From contig CAVVLP010000011.1 of NCBI GenBank assembly GCA_963749115.1, forward strand, positions 78,566-142,565: a DNA stretch of 64,000 bases, given 5' to 3'. This DNA comes from SZUA-36 sp963749115. Lineage in GTDB: Bacteria; Pseudomonadota; Gammaproteobacteria; Xanthomonadales; SZUA-36. Under the pieces are notes generated by a model. The model was not told where the DNA came from and made no database searches. It saw only the letters and a program-made list of their open reading frames with translations. Numbering within the stretch: the stretch's first letter is position 1; each line of letters opens with the position of its first letter. Position numbers and translations under genes: made by a program. This document shows positions 18,896 to 26,242 of the stretch, in pieces.

Positions 18896-19612
18896 CTAGG
18901 GTTTAAAAATTACTCGGAAAGATTCGAATGATTCACGCAAATATCTTACAAGTGCGTAAATAAACACCAAGATTCCTAACATTTCGAAAAACTCCTCTAA
19001 CGTATAATACACATGATATGTCAGCGTAGATCTATCATGTGCATCAACTTCTATTGCGTTCAAAATTTCAAAGCCAATAGCGCCGAAAACAAAAATGATT
19101 CCAGAAACAATAAAAAGAACGGAGTAAATTGGGCGTAATCTTTGCAGGAACTTAATAGAGAATGCAAAGAATATTATGACCAATAAACCGTAAGGAATAG
19201 TCCAGCTTGCGTGCGCAAGAACCCAGTCAACTTGGGTAAGTGAACTAGGCTCAATCTTCATTTTAAAATAAATAAAATGTCCTACCATCTCATGAATAGA
19301 GGCCGCCTCATCAATAGCAAGAAAAAAGAAAAAGAAGGAAAGAAACCACCAATATTTATAGGGTTCTAATAGCTTCTTGTGCATGAACCCGATCAAGCAA
19401 AGCAACACACTGACCATGGCTATTACCGTACTTGAATAGAACGTAGGGATGTTATTTTCTTGATTAAAACTGAATAAGCGAACTAATCCAAACACAGTCG
19501 GGTGATCAAAATACAGTGTGGATATGATTCCTAAGCAATTTGCCACTAGCAGAATAAAAACAATGGTTGTTAGAGTTAATATTACTTTATTGCTAAGAAT
19601 TGTAATCTCCAT
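18896..19612 (-). CDS. AT-rich multi-pass membrane protein, unknown function
   Basis: A 238-residue protein with about six to seven hydrophobic segments. Between two of them lies the polar stretch FLAIDEAASIHEMVGHF, whose DExxxIHE pattern could be a buried functional site. There is no signal peptide cleavage site and I do not recognise a named family. Its codons are clearly more A/T-rich than those of its neighbours, and it sits between a decayed DUF4325 domain and a gene fragment next to tRNA-Thr. Both points suggest it arrived by horizontal transfer. Confidence 0.7.
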   Translation of the reverse strand: MEITILSNKVILTLTTIVFILLVANCLGIISTLYFDHPTVFGLVRLFSFNQENNIPTFYSSTVIAMVSVLLCLIGFMHKKLLEPYKYWWFLSFFFFFLAIDEAASIHEMVGHFIYFKMKIEPSSLTQVDWVLAHASWTIPYGLLVIIFFAFSIKFLQRLRPIYSVLFIVSGIIFVFGAIGFEILNAIEVDAHDRSTLTYHVYYTLEEFFEMLGILVFIYALVRYLRESFESFRVIFKP

Positions 19613-19712
19613 AAAGACAGTTCCTCCAAATGTATCTGTAGCATAAAAGTCATATTGCCATAAAATTGTAGGTATTGAGATAGTCGTATATCTTTATTTC
19701 CCTACCAGGTGA

Positions 19713-19928
19713 TTATGAAACCTCGCCGTCCACCGTATAATCCTGCCAGACGATCTGACCACGCTCAATATCTCGATATTGCAGGGTCATGCCTGGTTCA
19801 TCTTTGCCGAGGTCGATGCTAATGGGTGATCTCCACTGATCAAGTGGTGAAATCGACGTTAATGGCCGATCATATTTATCCTGAAGGAATGCCTTGATGG
19901 ATACTTCATTGGATACTTCAGAGTTGAA
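19713..19928 (-). pseudogene. C-terminal fragment of an unidentified gene
   Basis: A minus-strand frame of about 71 codons runs from after a stop at 19929-19931 to a TAA at 19713-19715. It reads like a protein C-terminus (...SISPLDQWRSPISIDLGKD..., ending YTVDGEVS) but has no start codon or ribosome-binding site. A TGGATACTTCA direct duplication lies near its 5' end. No family is recognised. It fills the gap between the membrane protein gene and tRNA-Thr, which otherwise holds nothing I can name. Confidence 0.4.
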
Positions 19929-19975
19929 TTAGGGAAATCAACAAGGTCTGAAAGGTATTTATCTTATTGAATTAA

Positions 19976-20051
19976 TGGTGCCGGCACCAAGATTCGAACT
20001 CGGGACCTACTGATTACAAATCAGTTGCTCTACCAACTGAGCTATACCGGC
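19976..20051 (-). tRNA. tRNA-Thr (anticodon TGT)
   Basis: The reverse complement folds as a complete 76-nt cloverleaf. It has acceptor stem GCCGGTA/TGCCGGC (one G-T pair), D-arm with AGCTCAGTTGGTAGAGC, anticodon stem ACTGA/TCAGT with loop TTTGTAA giving anticodon TGT, T-arm with GTTCGAATC, and an encoded CCA end. It follows the SPOR-protein gene by about 70 bases on the same strand. In many gammaproteobacteria a tRNA group and tuf lie downstream of birA; only this tRNA is seen here. Confidence 0.96.
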
Positions 20052-20122
20052 ACGGGGGCATGTCAGGGGGGAGGGATTTTATGTGCTGATGGCCACCAGT
20101 GCAATGTTTTTAAATGCAAATT

Positions 20123-21751
20123 TCATCCTTCACCGGTTCCGGTCTCCCCGCCAGACTCCGATTCGGTCTCCATACCCGGATTCAACAAATCTTCAGTATC
20201 CTCAACCGGCAGATTTTCAGTACCTTCTGCTGCATCCGTATCTTCGCCGGCTTCGGGTTCAGCAAACCATTCCGGCCCGGTCCCAACAGCCTTGTACAAA
20301 AAGGCTTCAGCACTCTCTTGCGGTGCATTTTGAATACTTTCTGCAGTATCCATTTCCTCACCGGTTTCCACCTCACCAGTACTTGCAGGATCGGTCTTAA
20401 TAGCTGTATCTGTCGGGGCTTCAACGGTATCCAGCGTTATGTCTTCAATACCACTTGCATCATCCGCTTCTTCACCGCCCCCCACCTCACCGCGTGTGTC
20501 CGGCACGGTCACAACAGCCTGATCAAGCAAGGCTCCAGCACTCTCTACCGGCTCACCTTCTACTGTATCAACTAATTCTGGGCTTCCTACCTCACCGGTG
20601 CTCTCCGGAACCGTCTCAATAGCCACATCTGTCAAGGTTTCAACAGGATCCTGCGGCATGCTTTCTACACCATTCGCACCATCCGCTTCTTCACCGTTTC
20701 CAATCTCACCGGGTGTGTCCGGTACGGTCTCAACAGCCTGATCAAGCAAGGCTCCAGCACTCTCTACCGGCTCATTCTCATTATCTTCTGCTGCATTAAC
20801 CACTTCACCGCCCCCCACCTCGTCAGTGCTCTCCGGTACGGTCTCAATAGCCGCATCTGTCAAAGTCTCAACAGCATCCTCCGGCGTGTTTTCAATACTT
20901 TCTGCAACATCTGTTTCCTTACCGCTCCCGACCATCTCAACCGTGCTCTGGGGCACCGTTTCAACAGTCTCTTGCGGTGTGCTCTCAATACTTTCTACTG
21001 AACCTGCAACTTCACCCGGATCCGAGTCGTTTACTGCTTCGGGAATTTGTTGTTGTGCCAGTTCCTCAACAGGGTCCTTTGAATCCGCGCCTGCGACTTC
21101 ATACAAACCCTGTTCGGGGCAAGGTAGTGCCCGCTGCATGAAATCATTCGAACGATTTTGCATATCCAAAGTGATTAATTCTGATCCGGGACTCTGTTCG
21201 TACTCCAGCCAGTAACGTGACTCCACCTGACGCTGTACACGCATCAGAGGTGCATAACCCCGGTCCTCAAAGTCCTTTTTACGTCTCAACGCATTTTCCT
21301 GGCGCATGAAATAACCCAGTGAAATAGCGTTTTCCCAGTCACCACCGTAAACAACACTGATGTCTTCCAAGCCCTGTGCTCGCAGCGACATCACTTCCTC
21401 GTTTGCCTCCAGCTGGGATCTATAGGGTGGCATAAACACCCAGTAACCTTTTTCTACCAGGGCCTCGGTCTGGCGCTCGCTGATACTTGTGGAAACTTCC
21501 AGCAATCGGGTCCGGATTTCGTCCTGGTCCTCGAGGGCATGGAAAGGACCCAGGCTGAAGCACCGGCGGTTTCCGGTCAATAAATCCCGGTCCTCAATCA
21601 TTTCGCTAAATAGATGGATGGTCGGGATAGCGGAGTCTTTAACCACGGATTGGGTCACCGTGGTTTCAGGCTGGACGACAGGATTATCTTTCTGGAAACC
21701 CAGCAGTAGCAGGTTTGCCACAAACAGGCTGATGACTATTATTCTCAACAT
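20123..21751 (-). CDS. SPOR-domain protein with long acidic repeat tail
   Basis: A 542-residue protein. Residues 1-18 form a signal or membrane anchor. Residues about 60-190 are a SPOR-like peptidoglycan-binding domain (RRCFSLGPF, then GYWVFMPPYRSQLEANE and a second half with SLGYFMRQENAL). From about 225 to the end it is an extremely acidic Glu/Val/Thr/Pro-rich tail with imperfect repeats. A block containing EPVESAGALLDQAV recurs with a 73-codon period, and the DNA holds an identical 42-base copy at 20514 and 20733. It is probably periplasmic and associated with septal or wall peptidoglycan. It starts 7 bases after birA; coaX, often found between them, is absent. Confidence 0.8.
   Translation of the reverse strand: MLRIIVISLFVANLLLLGFQKDNPVVQPETTVTQSVVKDSAIPTIHLFSEMIEDRDLLTGNRRCFSLGPFHALEDQDEIRTRLLEVSTSISERQTEALVEKGYWVFMPPYRSQLEANEEVMSLRAQGLEDISVVYGGDWENAISLGYFMRQENALRRKKDFEDRGYAPLMRVQRQVESRYWLEYEQSPGSELITLDMQNRSNDFMQRALPCPEQGLYEVAGADSKDPVEELAQQQIPEAVNDSDPGEVAGSVESIESTPQETVETVPQSTVEMVGSGKETDVAESIENTPEDAVETLTDAAIETVPESTDEVGGGEVVNAAEDNENEPVESAGALLDQAVETVPDTPGEIGNGEEADGANGVESMPQDPVETLTDVAIETVPESTGEVGSPELVDTVEGEPVESAGALLDQAVVTVPDTRGEVGGGEEADDASGIEDITLDTVEAPTDTAIKTDPASTGEVETGEEMDTAESIQNAPQESAEAFLYKAVGTGPEWFAEPEAGEDTDAAEGTENLPVEDTEDLLNPGMETESESGGETGTGEG
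20514..20774 (-). repeat. In-frame 219-bp-period repeat within the SPOR gene
   Basis: A 42-base sequence at 20514-20555 recurs without mismatch at 20733-20774, exactly 219 bases (73 codons) away. Surrounding sequence is similar but diverged, and weaker copies extend to both sides. This shows that the acidic tail grew by internal duplication. Confidence 0.8.
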
Positions 21752-21758
21752 CGGATTA

Positions 21759-22742
21759 TTATATCTTTGTTTTATGCAGACTGACTTCGCCGGAATACAA
21801 GGTCAAAATCTCCTTACCGGTATCCAGCAACAGGGCACCGGATTTATTGATACCGCTTGCTGTTCCCTGAACCACATTTTCTCCAGCATAGACCTCGATG
21901 ATCTGCCCGTGAAGACCGTCCATTTGCTCCCAGGTATCTTTGAATTGTGCAAAACCCCGTTCGGCAAATAATTCCAGCCCGGTTATCAACTCTTCCAGCA
22001 ACAAGGCGGCCAGCGTATTGCGTGAGCAAGCCGGTAACTGGGAGTGTACATCCGTCCATGGCTGATCAATCCCGGTGGTTAGCGCCGAGGCAGGCATATG
22101 GACATTAATACCCACCCCCAATACAGCATGACAGGGTCCATGGGAATCACCCTGCACCTCCACCAGGCAGCCACCTAACTTGCGCCCATCCAGCAACAGG
22201 TCATTCGGCCATTTGACCCGGTGCCCCGTCAGACCTGCACGACTCAAGGCGTGGGCGGTTGCAATTGCTACCACCAGGGGCAGGCAACCTAGCTCTGAAA
22301 GGGATTTTTCAAACTTCCATCCCATTGAAAGATAGAGGTTTCTCGCATAGGGAGAATGCCATTGCCGGCCACGCCGACCGCGACCACTGGACTGGTGTTC
22401 AGCGAGAATAACCGCTGCGTGCTGGTCTTCGACAGCCAGTCGGCGCAAAGCCGAGTTGGTTGAATCCAGCGATGATTCTATATCCAGCCTGCGCAGGCTT
22501 TTGCGAACTGCCGGATCCAGTCCGGCAAGAATCGAGTCATTGTCCAGGAGCTCAAGTGGTTCCCGCAGCAGGTAACCCTTACCGGCGACGGCATCGATCT
22601 CGATACCGAGCGTACGCAGGCTCTCGACATGTTTCCAGACTGCTGCCCTGGTGCAGCCCAGTTCGTTGCCGATGGCTTCCCCGGAACGGGTCTCGTCCAC
22701 CGACAGGTAGCCGGCCAGTCGCTGAATGATTGCATTGCTCAT
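21759..22742 (-). CDS. birA: Bifunctional biotin-protein ligase / biotin operon repressor
   Basis: BirA attaches biotin to carboxyl carrier protein and represses biotin synthesis genes. The 327-residue protein keeps the N-terminal helix-turn-helix (SGEAIGNELGCTRAAVWKHV), so it can act as a repressor. It is followed by the catalytic domain with the biotinyl-AMP loop GRGRRGRQWHSP, KWPNDLLLDGRKLGG and LGVGINVH, and a C-terminal SH3-like domain ending EILTLYSGEVSLH. It lies between plsY and the SPOR gene on the minus strand, with short spacings indicating one transcript. Confidence 0.95.
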   Translation of the reverse strand: MSNAIIQRLAGYLSVDETRSGEAIGNELGCTRAAVWKHVESLRTLGIEIDAVAGKGYLLREPLELLDNDSILAGLDPAVRKSLRRLDIESSLDSTNSALRRLAVEDQHAAVILAEHQSSGRGRRGRQWHSPYARNLYLSMGWKFEKSLSELGCLPLVVAIATAHALSRAGLTGHRVKWPNDLLLDGRKLGGCLVEVQGDSHGPCHAVLGVGINVHMPASALTTGIDQPWTDVHSQLPACSRNTLAALLLEELITGLELFAERGFAQFKDTWEQMDGLHGQIIEVYAGENVVQGTASGINKSGALLLDTGKEILTLYSGEVSLHKTKI

Positions 22743-22757
22743 GCAACAATATTCCGC

Positions 22758-23387
22758 TTAGTGTTTTCGGGAAAAAATGTGTATTCGTTCAAATCGGTTT
22801 TCGGTACCGTTGCGTAGCTTACGTATATTCGCACGATGGGTGAACAGAATAAACAAGGCAAGCATGGATGAATAAACCATCAGTGTATTATCGTTCATCG
22901 CCCAGGCCGCGGGTACCAGGCTGAAACTGGCAAGCACCGTGGACAGACCAACGTAACCGGTCATGATCAACGTGACCACCCAGCATATCACCAGTGGCAG
23001 CAGCAACCAGGGCTCTACAACAATGAGGACGCCGACAGCGGTGGACGCACCTTTGCCACCGCGAAAACCATGCCAGAGGGGAAAAACATGCCCCAGCACG
23101 GCCGCAAATCCACAAGCCATGATGAGCAGATTCGAACTCAGTATTTCCCCTGGTCCGCCAATATTCAGCGCCGGAATCCACCAGGCTGCGATAAAACCTT
23201 TGCCAATATCAATCAGCACCACACCGATGGCAAACACCAGACCCTGTGTACGAAAAGCGTTGGTACCACCGGCATTACCACTGCCCTGGCCACGAATATC
23301 GACTTTTTTAAGCCTTCCCAGCAATAAACTACCGGACACGGAGCCGAGCAGGTAAGCCAGAACCATTTTTACGATTAATGCAGCCAT
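22758..23387 (-). CDS. plsY: Glycerol-3-phosphate acyltransferase PlsY
   Basis: PlsY acylates glycerol 3-phosphate with acyl-phosphate at the inner membrane, the first step of phospholipid synthesis. The 209-residue protein has about five to six membrane segments. Family motifs are LGSVSGSLLLGR, GSGNAGGTNAFR, the glycine-rich GHVFPLWHGFRGGKGASTA loop and the C-terminal THRANIRKL. It is encoded 13 bases downstream of a FakA-FakB-like fusion, whose product should be acyl-phosphate. Confidence 0.95.
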   Translation of the reverse strand: MAALIVKMVLAYLLGSVSGSLLLGRLKKVDIRGQGSGNAGGTNAFRTQGLVFAIGVVLIDIGKGFIAAWWIPALNIGGPGEILSSNLLIMACGFAAVLGHVFPLWHGFRGGKGASTAVGVLIVVEPWLLLPLVICWVVTLIMTGYVGLSTVLASFSLVPAAWAMNDNTLMVYSSMLALFILFTHRANIRKLRNGTENRFERIHIFSRKH

Positions 23388-23400
23388 ATACTCCTGCAGT

Positions 23401-25203
23401 TCAATTCAATTGATCGGGTTGCGGCAAAAAACCGACGACCAGTCCACCGGGACCCAGGTGCACACCCAGCGCAGGCCCTGCCTCTGATATATGACAGGAA
23501 TGGATGCGTGTATGCCGGCCCAGTATATACCTACGCAATTCCCGCGCACCCTGATGATTTGCACCATGCGCGATAAAAACGCGATAACTGACTTCCTTGC
23601 GCATTTTCCGTACCGCAGATTTCCCCAACGCCACCGGGTTGGCGCCAATTCCAGTGGTGACCCCGGCCAGGCCAAAGCGACCATTTCTTGCAGTAATCAA
23701 AGGACTGATGTGCAAAAAATTGCTAACTTTTCTGACCCAGCCAGGCAGACGTCCTCCGCGTACGAAGTAGGATAGGTCAGCCGCCATTGCGATTACATGA
23801 CACAGGGGCAGAGACTCCGTTAGCAGCGCTTCGATTTCATCCAGTGTCATCCCCTGTTGCGCCGCCTGTGCAGCGATCACAGCCAACAAACCCTCACCAC
23901 AACTGGCGCTTTTTGTATCAAACACACGTACCCGGCCGGAAAATCGCTCGGCTGCCGAACGTGCTGCCTGGGTTGTGCCGCTAAGATCAGCCGACAGACC
24001 TACGGATAATACTTCATATCCATGACCGGTGAGCAGATCATATACACGTACGAAATCTCCCATCGGCGGTTGCGAGGTTTTGGGGGACTCTTCACTCTCT
24101 TCAAGCATGCGGTACAAGTCGGCCGGCATCAGCGAAACATAGTCTATATATTCGGTTGCACCAAAATTCAGACGGGCTGACACCATGTGTATGGCCAGTC
24201 GCTCCTGTTCTTCAAACGGGATGTCCGCCCCGGAATCCGTCACGATCGCAACCTGCCCGGTTTGGTTCATCAGGCTGTGCTGACGCTTCATATCATCGGC
24301 TTTTTGTTGATGAAGTTCACCGAATTGCTCACAGGCCAGGTAGGCCTCACCCGGGTTATTGACATGGATATGCACCCGCACGCGTTTGCGACCACCGGCT
24401 ACTACCAACGAACTGCAGTCCAGTTCTTCAAGCTGTCTCATGATATCGGAACGATCCAGGTCATCACCTTCAATCACACATTCCGTGCAGAAGCGATGTA
24501 CGCCGGGGTCCATTTCCATGGCGCTGCCGCCAAGTGAAAACATTTCCTCTATGTCAGCCGTTGCGTTGTCTGTTTCCCCGTTCTCGACAAAGCTCCAAAT
24601 CCCTTCCAGCAGATCCACAAAGCCCTGACCACCGGCATCTACGACACCTGCCTGCTTTAGAACGGGCAGCAGGTCGGGGGTGCGGGCAAGTGATTCCCTC
24701 GCGCATAGCAGGCCGTACTCAAGCATCTCACGGATATCTTCAACGCCCTGTCGGGATTTGTGATCCAGCGCCCTGGAAAAATCTTCCAATACGGTTGGTA
24801 AGGTTCCGGCCACCGGTTCTGACATGGCTGTCCAGGCCGCACTGGCACCGGCACTACTGGCTGACGCCAACGCCGCTGCAGTCATGTACTCGCTATCGTC
24901 AAGCGCTTTGCTGAAGCCGTGGAAGTACTGCGCCATGATGGCGCCGGAGTTGCCCCTGGCACCATCGAGTGAGGCGTTGGCCATGCGTATCATCAACTGT
25001 TTCATTGAAAGGTCAGCCGCATCGCGCACAGCCTCATGGATGACCTTGAAACTAAAAGCCATGTTGGTACCGGTATCACCATCGGGTACCGGAAAAACAT
25101 TGATCCGGTCGATATATTCGCGACGCTGAAAAAGACGCGTAATCGCAGCGGTCAGGGCCTTCACCATGCGGGTCGAATCAATATAGGTAATGGCATTGGT
25201 CAA
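23401..25203 (-). CDS. Fused fatty-acid kinase (DAK2/FakA domain plus DegV/FakB domain)
   Basis: A 600-residue protein with two functional halves. The N-terminal DAK2-type kinase domain (about 10-205) has the nucleotide and Mg2+ signature VFPVPDGDTGTNM and RGNSGAIMAQYF. A middle region follows, with CTECVIEGDDLDRSDI and the GGRKRVRVHIHVNNPGE stretch. The C-terminal DegV domain (about 315-600) starts VAIVTDSGADIP and has GLSADLSGTTQAAR and VRGGRLPGWVRKVSNFLHISPLI. In Firmicutes FakB binds a fatty acid and FakA phosphorylates it to acyl-phosphate. Here both are one chain next to plsY. The start is an ATG or a nearby alternative; length is intact. Confidence 0.88.
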   Translation of the reverse strand: MTNAITYIDSTRMVKALTAAITRLFQRREYIDRINVFPVPDGDTGTNMAFSFKVIHEAVRDAADLSMKQLMIRMANASLDGARGNSGAIMAQYFHGFSKALDDSEYMTAAALASASSAGASAAWTAMSEPVAGTLPTVLEDFSRALDHKSRQGVEDIREMLEYGLLCARESLARTPDLLPVLKQAGVVDAGGQGFVDLLEGIWSFVENGETDNATADIEEMFSLGGSAMEMDPGVHRFCTECVIEGDDLDRSDIMRQLEELDCSSLVVAGGRKRVRVHIHVNNPGEAYLACEQFGELHQQKADDMKRQHSLMNQTGQVAIVTDSGADIPFEEQERLAIHMVSARLNFGATEYIDYVSLMPADLYRMLEESEESPKTSQPPMGDFVRVYDLLTGHGYEVLSVGLSADLSGTTQAARSAAERFSGRVRVFDTKSASCGEGLLAVIAAQAAQQGMTLDEIEALLTESLPLCHVIAMAADLSYFVRGGRLPGWVRKVSNFLHISPLITARNGRFGLAGVTTGIGANPVALGKSAVRKMRKEVSYRVFIAHGANHQGARELRRYILGRHTRIHSCHISEAGPALGVHLGPGGLVVGFLPQPDQLN

Positions 25204-25388
25204 AACTGTATCCTCGACAGGATAGAACCGTCTAAAAGTCTAGCATGGGGAAAGTGAAAACCCCCTTGATAAGTGCAAAAATCACTTGCCGGGAAAGATG
25301 TGTGGCGAAAAAAACCGAATTTTGGCCGGTTATGCACATTCGCCAAAAAGAACCAGCTCGCAAATCCAGACAGGGCCTAATGGCACAT

Positions 25389-25415
25389 TTGGCATGGAAC
25401 CTGCATCGTTATAAT
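25389..25415 (+). promoter_or_regulatory. Possible promoter of the PspC-like gene
   Basis: TATAAT at 25410-25415 is well placed ahead of the gene, with TTGGCA at 25389 but only a 15-base spacer. The -10 is convincing and the -35 is not. No sigma-54 element with proper spacing was found. Confidence 0.3.
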
Positions 25416-25438
25416 TACTACCAGGACAGGAGAAAACG

Positions 25439-25771
25439 ATGCAAGACGAAACATTCTTTGACAGCATAAAGAGAAATCTGAACGGCGAACCGGGTCAACC
25501 GATCGTGCTGGGTGTTTGCAAGACACTCGCCGCACGCTTCAACCAGGAAGTCTGGCTCATCAGGTTGGCCGCCATTGTGTTGGGTGTTTTTTACAGCTTT
25601 ATCACACTGGCGGTTTATATAATGCTGGGTCTGTTCATGCAAGAAACATCACACCGCACCAAGAGCCTGTTTGAAGGTCTTGGCATCTGGTTCCAGGAGT
25701 TTACGGAAAAAGTGGGCAGGCAATTTGGCAGCACATTCGGTCATAAAAACTCTTCCCACAGAGATTACTAG
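25439..25771 (+). CDS. PspC-domain inner-membrane protein
   Basis: A 110-residue protein with a PspC domain (about residues 20-70): GQPIVLGVCKTLAARFNQEVWLIRL followed by a hydrophobic span (AAIVLGVFYSFITLAVYIMLGLFM). The C-terminal 40 residues are polar, possibly a cytoplasmic helix. PspC senses envelope stress and binds PspA in E. coli. Here there is no pspA or pspB nearby, so only a general envelope-stress role can be suggested. The ATG is preceded by ACAGGAGA. It is divergent from the FakA-FakB fusion gene. Confidence 0.82.
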   Translation: MQDETFFDSIKRNLNGEPGQPIVLGVCKTLAARFNQEVWLIRLAAIVLGVFYSFITLAVYIMLGLFMQETSHRTKSLFEGLGIWFQEFTEKVGRQFGSTFGHKNSSHRDY

Positions 25772-25820
25772 CGATCGGCGGGTAAAATTTATCCACCCCG
25801 CCGGCCTGGTAGTGATCAGC

Positions 25821-25836
25821 GGGTAACCGGTTACCC
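25821..25836. repeat. Perfect 16-bp palindrome between convergent genes
   Basis: GGGTAACCGGTTACCC is self-complementary over all 16 bases, with another GGTAACC half 20 bases later. It lies in the 165-bp gap between the PspC-like and glutaredoxin-like stops. No T-run follows, so it is not a normal terminator. The rest of the gap shows nothing else. Confidence 0.45.
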
Positions 25837-25936
25837 TTCCTACGGGTTTGGTAACCTATTAATCAAGTCTGAAACGGTAAACATCGGCCACCACTGATTG
25901 CTGGCCCTGCATGCCTCCAACCAGGTAATACCACCC

Positions 25937-26176
25937 TCATTTGTCAGGCTCCAAAAACTGCGCAAGCTCCTGCTGCCCAAACGGCCAGAACAATTCCTTT
26001 TTATTATCAACATGTTTCAAAACCGGGATGTGAATTTCATACAACTGCAGCAAGCTTGGGTCATCTTCAATTTCAACTTTCGTGTAGTACTCACCAAATC
26101 CTGCAGCGTGTAAAAGCGCCTCTGCTTCATCACACAAATGACAGTACTCCGTGTAATATAGGATTAGCTGACTCAT
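25937..26176 (-). CDS. Glutaredoxin-like thioredoxin-fold protein (DUF836 type)
   Basis: A 79-residue protein with the thioredoxin-fold start MSQLILYYTEYCHLCDEAEALL; the CHLC motif is the redox-active pair. It continues with VEIEDDPSLLQLYEIHIPVL, including the cis-proline (IPVL), as in small glutaredoxin-like YfbR/DUF836 proteins. The start at 26176 gives the canonical N-terminus; an upstream in-frame ATG at 26239 would add 21 unrelated residues. It is divergent from the serine deaminase gene, with 66 bp between them. The substrate is unknown. Confidence 0.82.
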   Translation of the reverse strand: MSQLILYYTEYCHLCDEAEALLHAAGFGEYYTKVEIEDDPSLLQLYEIHIPVLKHVDNKKELFWPFGQQELAQFLEPDK

Positions 26177-26242
26177 GGAGTTGTCCTCGTGTTGGCCTTT
26201 TACAGGGTTTGGATCATCGCATAACAAGCAGGGAAGCATGAC

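Noticed and set aside
25380..25400. Sigma-54 promoter for the PspC-like gene
   Set aside because: TGGCAC followed by TTTGGCA has the GG and GC elements 8 rather than 10 bases apart, so it cannot be a working -24/-12 promoter.
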